DNA of 53,575 nt from Bordetella parapertussis (lineage in GTDB: Bacteria; Acidobacteriota; Terriglobia; Bryobacterales; Bryobacteraceae): positions 1-53,575 of the forward strand of contig CALQCC020000034.1 of the NCBI GenBank assembly GCA_943328975.2, given 5' to 3'. A program made the translations under genes and the position numbers. The notes beneath the pieces were generated by a model. It ran no database searches. It saw nothing but the letters and a program-made list of their open reading frames with translations, and was not told the DNA's origin. The stretch's first letter is position 1. Every line of letters starts with the position of its first letter. Positions 34,714 to 41,330 of the stretch are shown piece after piece.

Positions 34714-35215
34714 GGTGCTCCTCCTTCGCAAGCTGGGCGGCAAGCGCCGCCTTGATACGGTTGATCCTCATCCCGACATTGCTTTCGCCCAGGCCGAGGA
34801 TCTGCGACATTTCGCGGTAGCTGAAGCCATCCAGCATCAGCAGCGCGACCGAGCGGTTCGCCTCGTCGAGCTCCGCGATCCGCTCATAGATCCAGTCGAG
34901 CCGCGGATCACGTCCGGGAGGCGCAATGAGCAGGGGTGTGGCTGTTTCGATGTCCTGCCGGCCCTGGCCGTGCCGGCGTTCCTTGCGGCGCCACGCGAGC
35001 GCCGTGTTCAGCGCCACCCGGTAGATCCATGTAGTTGCGACGCAGTCGCCCCGATACGCCTCGACGCTGTGCCAAACTTGCACCGCGATTTCCTGGAAGA
35101 GATCCTCGCGATCTGAATGGGTGGCGCCATAGACGCGTGCCACCTTGAACAGAATTGCCTTGTGGACGTCTATCCAGCTGTCGAATATCCTGTTCCGTTC
35201 GGCTTCCAGCATCAT
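34703..35215 (-). CDS. ECF-type RNA polymerase sigma factor
   Basis: About 170 aa from the ATG at 35215 (the open frame continues 15 codons upstream to a TTG). Region 2: FKVARVYGATHSDREDLFQE, then RGDCVATTWIYRVALNTALA. Region 4: LLMLDGFSYREMSQILGLGE, then SNVGMRINRIKAALAAQL. These fit the ECF family that reads envelope or stress signals. It overlaps the downstream membrane protein gene. The pair lies between rluA fragment C and the second 42-bp element. Confidence 0.92.
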   Translation of the reverse strand: MMLEAERNRIFDSWIDVHKAILFKVARVYGATHSDREDLFQEIAVQVWHSVEAYRGDCVATTWIYRVALNTALAWRRKERRHGQGRQDIETATPLLIAPPGRDPRLDWIYERIAELDEANRSVALLMLDGFSYREMSQILGLGESNVGMRINRIKAALAAQLAKEEHRGL

Positions 35216-35263
35216 TTCCACTTTATTAGTAGCGGGTGGGCGGACGTTTCTCACAAGCAAAGA

Positions 35264-35305
35264 CCTTTTCCTGAGAGCATGGTGGCATCCGCCGGATTTG
35301 CGCTG
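35264..35305 (+). repeat. 42-bp left element, copy 2
   Basis: Same 42-bp element as at 32372-32413 (three mismatches). It lies 13 bp before the greB start codon. With the rluA tail at 35898-36014 on the other side, greB appears flanked by the left and right ends of a repeat unit. Confidence 0.75.
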
Positions 35306-35318
35306 GAAGGACTACGAG

Positions 35319-35912
35319 ATGCGAACAGGGTTTACCAGAAGACCGAAAGCGAGCCAACCCGCGCCCGCGACGCAAGGCAAGAACTATATCACGCCGAGCG
35401 GGCTGCAGCGCCTCCAAGAGGAACACCGCTTTCTGCTAACCAGGGAACGCCCGGCGGTGACCGAGGTGGTGAAGTGGGCTGCCAGTAACGGCGATCGTAG
35501 TGAAAACGCCGACTATCAGTACGGCAAGCGGCGGCTGCGCCAGATCGATGGGCGGATTCGCTTTCTCAGGAAGCGAATCGAAGCGGCGGAAGTCGTGGAC
35601 CCGGAAGCTCCCAGAAACGGGCAAGCGGCCACGCGAGCATTCTTCGGCGCGACCGTGCGCTATGCCAATGCCGCGGGAGTGGAGCGAGTGGTGAGCATCG
35701 TGGGCACCGACGAAGTCGATCTTGCCCGCAACCACATCAGTTGGGTGTCGCCTCTGGGGCGCGCGCTGCTGAAGTCGGCAGAGGGCGACAGCGTTGTACT
35801 CCAAGCGCCGGGCGGTACAGAACACCTGGAGGTGCTGGAAGTGTGTTATGAGCGTATTCCCGTGGAGCCGTTTCGTGAGCCACCTGGATCTTCTGTTCGG
35901 CCAGCCTCTTGA
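35319..35912 (+). CDS. greB: transcription elongation factor GreB
   Basis: 197 aa. The ATG at 35319 has a GGAAGG site about 7 nt upstream. The coiled-coil tip is complete: GDRSENADYQYGKRRLRQID, with the acidic Asp and Glu that stimulate RNA polymerase transcript cleavage. C-terminal FKBP-like domain: IVGTDEVDLARNHISWVSPL, then GRALLKSAEGDSV. An N-terminal ~20-residue Pro/Ala extension is present. The last ~15 residues (from about FREPPG) are atypical, and the stop codon lies inside the rluA-tail repeat, so the C-terminus was probably made or altered by the repeat. Confidence 0.93.
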   Translation: MRTGFTRRPKASQPAPATQGKNYITPSGLQRLQEEHRFLLTRERPAVTEVVKWAASNGDRSENADYQYGKRRLRQIDGRIRFLRKRIEAAEVVDPEAPRNGQAATRAFFGATVRYANAAGVERVVSIVGTDEVDLARNHISWVSPLGRALLKSAEGDSVVLQAPGGTEHLEVLEVCYERIPVEPFREPPGSSVRPAS

Positions 35913-36014
35913 AAATCTCTCTGGGTTTAAAGAGTCCGTCACCCATCACCGGAGAACAAATCAATCTTGAGGCAGCTTTGCCGTCCGGATTCTCATTGCA
36001 TCCGGAGGTTCACG
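35898..36014 (+). repeat. rluA 3'-end fragment, copy D
   Basis: It starts with the GGCCAGCC-CT-TGAAAATCTC block of the rluA tail, lacks about 45 nt internally compared with copies B and C, then resumes at ATCACCGGAGAACAAATC and runs to TTCTCATTGCA. It shares AGGTTCACG beyond the gene end with copy B. Its left end overlaps the last codons of greB, its right end approaches the glycosyltransferase stop (36052). Confidence 0.78.
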
Positions 36015-36051
36015 CTCTCGGAAGGTGGCTGGCCACCGTCCCACCCGGTGC

Positions 36052-38007
36052 TTACTCAATTGGTTGTGCCGCGATTCCCCGGACGTTGGGGACGCGCAGA
36101 AATTGATACTCGGGGTGAACCCTGCGTGCAATAGAAAGCGCAGCCTCGCAGACGGGTTGCGCTTCTTCTCTCCGGTTGGTCTGCGTCAAAACCTGGCAAA
36201 GGGTTGCCTGAACTTCAGCGGAATCGGGGAAAAGCTGCATGGCCTTTTGCGCTTCCCTGAGAGCATCGTCCCATCCCTTTCGGGTGATTAGCTGCCGTGC
36301 TCTTGCGGCATGAGAATAGGCGGAAGCAAGGGACACGTCAAACGATCCGTGGAAAACGAGGATGCTGTTGCCGATGATGTCATCGGGCGTCTTTACCAAG
36401 AACTGCTTATAGGGATTCAGTTCGTCAGGTCCCCAAGCCTGCCCCGCCGCCTGATTTGTGCTGATCAGAATCGTTCCGTCGATTGTACTCGGGAAATCAG
36501 GCGCGATTCGTCCAATCGCCTGTCCCCCCGGCAGAGGTTTGCACGGAATCTGAAAGAAACTGGGATCAACAAAGGGAATTTGGGGCGAAAACCAGCAATC
36601 CGTCACGTGCCGTTCTGTAAGGTACGCGGCGGCCTGCTTGAGTCCTTGGCCCCAGTCCACATTCGCGTTGCTCATGACCAAGTACGCCTTTGAGGGACCT
36701 CCGACAATTTCATTGGCATAAGTCAGATAGTTTGGATATGCGGTCAGCGAAGAAGCCGCATGCGTCAAAACCAGCACCGCGACCGCCCAGGCTATAGCCC
36801 TTGATCGCGCAGCCAGGCTCATCGCGGTGGCGGCTGCAAGCAAAATCAAAAACGGAAAAAGCGGCAAGACGTGGCGAAGACCGATATTCAAACCCGACAA
36901 CATACTGATCCCCAGAACTACAACCGGTGGAATGAGCAGAAACGCGAGTCCGCGGTGCAATTTCAGGCGCGCCGCCGGAAACGCGACCAGCAGCACCAAG
37001 AACCCGATCGTACACTTCATCAATAGAACCAGTGGAAAATAGAACCATTGGCCTGTCGCATAGATCTTGCCGAGCAGAAAGGTGGCCCGGCCCTCGTCCG
37101 CCAGGAAAACGTCACTCAAACCCCAGAGGTAGGACTGGGGCAGGATGTGTGCGTCTGCCAAAGCCAAAATAAGTTTCGTTTCCACACCGCTCTTCAGCGA
37201 ACCGGCCAATGTCTCCAGCGTTGGGTTCAGGGCCGCTCCACCGGGACGGGCGGTGAAATGGAAGGCATAGAAGCTCCAGAGAGTCACGAATCCGACTGCA
37301 AAGACTGCGGCGAATGCAAGGCCGAAGCGCCCAAGTCTTCTGACTACGGGGATTGCGCTGTCCCCAGTACCTTCATGGCTGATGCTCTTTCGGCGCAGAA
37401 TGTCGGCGACGGCAAGCAGGATAAGGATTGGCCCCACGAGCACGCCGCTGTGTTTCGATGCCCACGCAAGGCCTACGGCAACGCCACACAACAGGAGCCT
37501 GCCAATACCGGGTTGTTCGACGTATCGATAGAATGCATAAACGGAAGCGAAAAGAAAGCAAGTCTCCGCAATGTCGGTCGTGACCAGCGCACCATTCGCC
37601 AAAATATTTGGCTCAAATACCAGCAGGGCAAGAGCCAACAGTGCCGTGCCAGGGCCAAACATCTCCCTTCCACACAAAAAGACCAAGACCGCCAAAAAAT
37701 ACGTGAAGACGGAAGCGGCGATCCGAGTGCGATATAGTATGCGGTCCGCGCCTGTCGTGTTCCTGTAGATAAAATCAATGGCGCTTGTTTCGTTCGCGAC
37801 CTTCGTCGGTCCCACCGCGACGGGTGGAACCTTCAGATCGAGGGAAAGAAGCGGTAGGGCAGCGACCAGTTTCAGCAGGGGTGGGTGCTCTGGATTTGCG
37901 CCAAAATCACGATGCTTCCAGTATTGATAACCGGAGAACAGGTGTACGCTCTCATCGTACGTCTGAGACTGCTGTCCTACGGACAATGTAAGCTCGATTG
38001 CCAGCAC
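36052..38007 (-). CDS. GT39-like membrane glycosyltransferase with C-terminal TPR
   Basis: 651 aa, about 11 hydrophobic segments. The first extracytoplasmic loop has the acidic motif TYDESVHLFSGYQYW and the NPEHPPLLKL segment of dolichyl-phosphate-mannose/ArnT-type transferases that use polyprenyl-phosphate sugars. The C-terminal ~90 residues form one or two TPR units (DDALREAQKAMQLFPDSAEV). The only usual start is GTG 38007, but the frame stays open upstream and would encode the missing half of TM1 (about 30 residues), so an unusual start codon or a lost start is possible. Target glycan unknown. Confidence 0.85.
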   Translation of the reverse strand: MLAIELTLSVGQQSQTYDESVHLFSGYQYWKHRDFGANPEHPPLLKLVAALPLLSLDLKVPPVAVGPTKVANETSAIDFIYRNTTGADRILYRTRIAASVFTYFLAVLVFLCGREMFGPGTALLALALLVFEPNILANGALVTTDIAETCFLFASVYAFYRYVEQPGIGRLLLCGVAVGLAWASKHSGVLVGPILILLAVADILRRKSISHEGTGDSAIPVVRRLGRFGLAFAAVFAVGFVTLWSFYAFHFTARPGGAALNPTLETLAGSLKSGVETKLILALADAHILPQSYLWGLSDVFLADEGRATFLLGKIYATGQWFYFPLVLLMKCTIGFLVLLVAFPAARLKLHRGLAFLLIPPVVVLGISMLSGLNIGLRHVLPLFPFLILLAAATAMSLAARSRAIAWAVAVLVLTHAASSLTAYPNYLTYANEIVGGPSKAYLVMSNANVDWGQGLKQAAAYLTERHVTDCWFSPQIPFVDPSFFQIPCKPLPGGQAIGRIAPDFPSTIDGTILISTNQAAGQAWGPDELNPYKQFLVKTPDDIIGNSILVFHGSFDVSLASAYSHAARARQLITRKGWDDALREAQKAMQLFPDSAEVQATLCQVLTQTNRREEAQPVCEAALSIARRVHPEYQFLRVPNVRGIAAQPIE

Positions 38008-38223
38008 CAGCAGAAGACTGAATGCAGCGGCGAAATGTGCCCATTTAGGCAGTCTCAGTGCAGTTCCTATTTGCGAGTTTGAAATATTGCCCTCTTTACT
38101 GACCGTAGGGGCACTTTAACATGACTCATTGCCGCGCCGTAGCCTAGGCGGCGGCGCGCTGCATATTCCACTGGTACCCTCACGGGCATGCTTGCGGCGC
38201 GCCTGCGTGATATTCTCTGGAGC

Positions 38224-39360
38224 ATGAAGCAAGGCGCCCGACATCGTTATGGTGGTCTAGCCGCTGTCATGCTTGCCGCAATGGCATGCGGCTTCACTGG
38301 CACATTGGCCAACGCGCAAAGCAAGATCTCCTCACTGCGGCCGGACGGGGTGACCTGACCGCCGTCAATGCTCTGCTCCAGAAGGCTGGAGCAGATGTGA
38401 ACGATGCCAAGGAAACAGCTTTGGGCCCCACCACCGCGTTGATGAAGGCGGCCTCAAATGGCCACTTAGAGGTCGTTCAAGCATTGCTCGGAGCAAAAGC
38501 CGATGTCAACGCGATGCGAGCGCGCGATTCGGGCCCAAAGGATCAGCTGGGGGACGGCGCTACGGCGCTCGCGCTTGCCTCGCAGAATGGCCACCTGAAT
38601 GTGGTCCAAGCGTTACTCGCAGCGAAAGCCGATGTCAACGGTGGTGCCATACCGGCACTGTACTTTGCGACTGCGGGAGGCAACCTGGACATCATTAGAG
38701 CGCTGTTGGCCGCGAAGCCGAATCTCGACTGGCGAGATCGCGCGCTGGGATCAACGACGCTGATGCTAGCGCTTGCGCCGAACGAATCTGTGCTTCGCAA
38801 CAAGCTGCCTCGCACTGGCCGCTGGGACATCGCGCAGCTGCTGGTGGAAGCGGGGGCGAATCTAAATGTGACGGACAAGGGGGGCGTCACGGCTTTGAAG
38901 TTGGTGGTGCAGGAAAAGAGTCCAAGAGGTTTGGCGATGGTGCAGACGCTGCTCGCCGCAAACGCCGATGTAAACGGGGGGGTGCGTCTGCAGAGCCACC
39001 GCACTGCTCCCACTTGGGTCGGGAATGCACATGGGCGCTTGGGGACACACGGTATTAGGGCTGGCGGCGTCCGTAGGGAGCGTAGAGGTAGTGCAAGCCC
39101 TGCTCGAGGCGAACGCGCAGCGCGCCGTCAACCCTTCGATAGCTGTCGACGCGAAGCAGCTCGGTGGGAATACTCCTTTGACGCTGGCGGCGGCGAGGGG
39201 CCGCTCCGACGTTGTGCGCCTGCTCCTCGGCGCAAAGGCCGATGTAAGCGCAGCGGACGACAACGGCAAGACTGCTTTGATGCTGGCTTTGGAGAATGAC
39301 CACCCAGAAGTGGCTGAGCTTCTCACCAGTGCGATCGCCGCGCTGGCCGGGCAAGAGTAG
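38224..39360 (+). pseudogene. exported ankyrin-repeat protein with two opposing frameshifts
   Basis: An ATG at 38224 opens a signal peptide (YGGLAAVMLAAMACGFTG, cleavage near ANAQ). At about 38325 the ankyrin frame continues one base out of phase (DLLTAAGRGDLTAVNALL) through six or so repeats, for example ALMKAASNGHLEVVQALLG. At the G7 run 38976-38982 the frame shifts back and the last two repeats follow (LAAARGRSDVVRLLLGAKAD), ending at 39360. Removing one G and adding one base upstream would restore a single ~378-aa exported protein. Sequencing error, decay or phase variation are all possible. Confidence 0.7.
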
Positions 39361-39394
39361 CCGTCGTGATGGCTTCCAGGGAAGCAGAGTCTCT

Positions 39395-39994
39395 TCAGTT
39401 TCTAGGAGGGCTCGTGCGCTGTTGACATTCACGGAACCTTTGTTCGTCAGCGCTGAAGCAGCGCTCCGTGTTGCGCGTGTATGTGCGTTCACTCGTGTGG
39501 ATGACTTTGCCGTCGGCAGCCTTCTGTTGTGCCACGGTCCGGTAGTGAGTGCCATCGCTTGAAATGGTTCCGGTTCCTTCGGCGTCAAACCAGTACTGGT
39601 CGTCCAGCCTCGGACCTGAAAAGCTCTGGTCCTTATTCCGGACTCCCCGGATCATCACAGTGTTGGCGTCGATGATCGTGCAGCTTTCGGAAAAGTCGGT
39701 GGCAACTCCCTGATAGTTCCGTATCGGATAGAACTTCCCGTCGCAGCGGTAATCCAGGTACAGCCGATTCTGGGGTGCCAGATTATGGGCGATATGGTGC
39801 CGGATCATCCCATCTCCGAGGTCTTCAAAGACGTTATATAAGCCCACGGAGTTGGCGGTTCGGTCCTCTCTCCACTCCCCGATGCGAGGGTCGCGCTGTT
39901 GCGCATTCGCACTTGAGGTCAGGAGGCACGCGGTCAGCATGAGGACAAGCCCATTCGTCCCCGTCAAACGGCATCGGACGTACCCGTGTCTCAT
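39395..39994 (-). CDS. exported hypothetical protein
   Basis: 199 aa, unrecognised. A signal peptide lies at about residues 11-32 (LVLMLTACLLTSSANAQ). The mature part begins with IGEWREDRTANSVGLYNVFED and contains repeated small beta-type blocks (YLDYRCDGKFYPIRNYQG, DDQYWFDAEGTGTISSDG), consistent with a small periplasmic beta-barrel or lipocalin-like protein. Three Cys residues occur after the signal. It is convergent with the ankyrin gene. Confidence 0.65.
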   Translation of the reverse strand: MRHGYVRCRLTGTNGLVLMLTACLLTSSANAQQRDPRIGEWREDRTANSVGLYNVFEDLGDGMIRHHIAHNLAPQNRLYLDYRCDGKFYPIRNYQGVATDFSESCTIIDANTVMIRGVRNKDQSFSGPRLDDQYWFDAEGTGTISSDGTHYRTVAQQKAADGKVIHTSERTYTRNTERCFSADEQRFRECQQRTSPPRN

Positions 39995-40147
39995 CGACAG
40001 ACATTATGCGACACGATGGATAGGTTGTCCAGGACCTGAAAGAAGACAGGCCTGCTGCGAGCAGGACAATTCGATTATCGAACTCTTCACGAAACGGTCC
40101 CTCAGCCTCCCAGTGCATGCGTCACTCTAGGCTATATATCGAACTGT

Positions 40148-40513
40148 ATGGTTCAGTATTGCCAGGCCCAATTCGATGCCTCGTTCGGCGCGCTCTCGGA
40201 CGCCACCCGACGCGGCGTTCTGGAGCAACTCGGGCGAGCCGACGCTTCGATCACGGCCCTTGCCGAGAGATTCCACATGACCCTTACGGGCATGAAGAAA
40301 CATGTAGGCGTTCTAGAGCAAGCGGGGCTCGTCACCACAGAGAAGGTCGGGCGCGTGCGGACCTGCAAACTCGGCCAACGCGAACTGCAACAAGAAGCGG
40401 CATGGATCGAGAGGTACCGCCAGCTGTGGGACGCGCGCTTCGACGAGTTGGACATTGTTGTTGAGGAATTGAAACGGAAGGAAAGAGTCGATGGACAAAA
40501 AAAGAGAAAGTGA
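40148..40513 (+). CDS. ArsR-family transcriptional regulator
   Basis: 121 aa winged-helix protein: FGALSDATRRGVLEQLGRAD, ITALAERFHMTLTGMKKHVG (recognition helix), VLEQAGLVTTEKVGRVRTC (wing). No metal-binding Cys pair of the ArsR/SmtB type. This is the subgroup usually paired with an AHSA1/SRPBCC gene, which indeed starts 23 nt before its stop. It likely represses its own operon. Confidence 0.92.
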   Translation: MVQYCQAQFDASFGALSDATRRGVLEQLGRADASITALAERFHMTLTGMKKHVGVLEQAGLVTTEKVGRVRTCKLGQRELQQEAAWIERYRQLWDARFDELDIVVEELKRKERVDGQKKRK

Positions 40514-41000
40514 GGCCACCCCCATGAAGAACCCCACTGTGGTGGAGCGGAAGTCCGAGTGCGAACTTGTCGTCACACGCACCGTCAACGCGCCTGCGCG
40601 CCTCGTGTTCGAGGCGTGGACCAAGGCAGACCTATTCAGGAGGTGGTGGGTACCAAGATCGTATGGGTTGGACCTGCTTTCCTGCGAAATGGATGTTCGC
40701 GTTGGGGGGCAGTATCGTTTGGCGTTTCGCCACGAAGATTCGACGATGGAGTTCTTCGGCACGTACCTCGAAGTGACACCGCACTCGCGCCTCGTTTGGA
40801 CCAACGACGAAGGTGACAACGGCAAGACCATCACCACGGTGACCTTCGAGGAAAACGCCGGCAAGACGATGTTGGTCGTGCACGATCTCTATCCCTCGAA
40901 AGAAGCGATTGACAGTGGATCGACGGGCGCGATGCCCGAGGTGCTCGACCAACTCGACGAGCTGCTCGTCAGCCTGGGATCAAGTACTGAGACAAAATGA
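40491..41000 (+). CDS. AHSA1/SRPBCC-domain protein
   Basis: 169 aa. Hydrophobic-ligand-binding START-like fold: VVTRTVNAPARLVFEAWTKA, LFRRWWVPRSYG, DVRVGGQYRLAFRHEDSTM, FFGTYLEVTPHSRLVWTNDE. Overlaps the ArsR-type regulator gene, so they are translationally coupled. The ligand is unknown. The more internal ATG at 40524 is an alternative start. Confidence 0.9.
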   Translation: MDKKRESEATPMKNPTVVERKSECELVVTRTVNAPARLVFEAWTKADLFRRWWVPRSYGLDLLSCEMDVRVGGQYRLAFRHEDSTMEFFGTYLEVTPHSRLVWTNDEGDNGKTITTVTFEENAGKTMLVVHDLYPSKEAIDSGSTGAMPEVLDQLDELLVSLGSSTETK

Positions 41001-41278
41001 TAGACGGCAAATGGAATGGCTCCCCTTCGGGGACGCATTTCAAACTCTTGTGGCCTGAAACCATGTCTGCTCGAACCACGACAACCCTCTTCCCAGCTGA
41101 GAGTTACGGCGAAAACTGGCAAGCGCATCCAAAATTACGGAATGAAGGAGGCACTCTTGTGCGGTGGCGTCTGCTGAAGCCGGATCGCCGTAAGGTTATG
41201 GTCGGCGTATGCACGTGTCAACCTTGCCGACGATTTCGGCGGCTTGCGAATTCTCACGGCCATTCTTGTCGAACCAAT
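41001..41278. other. intergenic stretch without recognisable gene
   Basis: About 280 bp after the SRPBCC gene. Short open frames cross it on both strands but none has a ribosome site, homology by eye or sensible composition. A few small GC hairpins occur (for example around 41020-41034), with no convincing regulatory structure until the terminator at 41279-41308. Confidence 0.5.
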
Positions 41279-41308
41279 AGAAAAAGCCCCCAGCCTGCGC
41301 CGGGGGCT
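41279..41308 (-). terminator. intrinsic terminator of the G8-domain gene
   Basis: Read on the minus strand, a 7-bp stem AGCCCCC/GGGGGCT (arms 41302-41308 and 41285-41291) is followed by a T-tract (the A-run at 41281-41285 of the plus strand). It lies about 23 nt past the stop codon of the leftward G8-domain gene. Good rho-independent form. Confidence 0.8.
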
Positions 41309-41330
41309 CTTCCTTAACAGCACGGGCAGC

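Noticed and set aside
30597-36100. Integron or insertion-sequence explanation for the rluA-tail array
   Set aside because: No integrase, transposase, terminal inverted repeats or attC-like hairpins could be seen; only direct copies of a gene tail and one short element.
36252-36276. Partial match to the 42-bp element inside the glycosyltransferase gene (CCTGAGAGCAT...)
   Set aside because: The match is short and lies in codons for a normal TPR segment (GWDDALREA), so chance is the simpler explanation.
40997-41317. Open frame after the SRPBCC gene running into the terminator
   Set aside because: No family resemblance, atypical composition, and its end overlaps the intrinsic terminator of the opposite gene.
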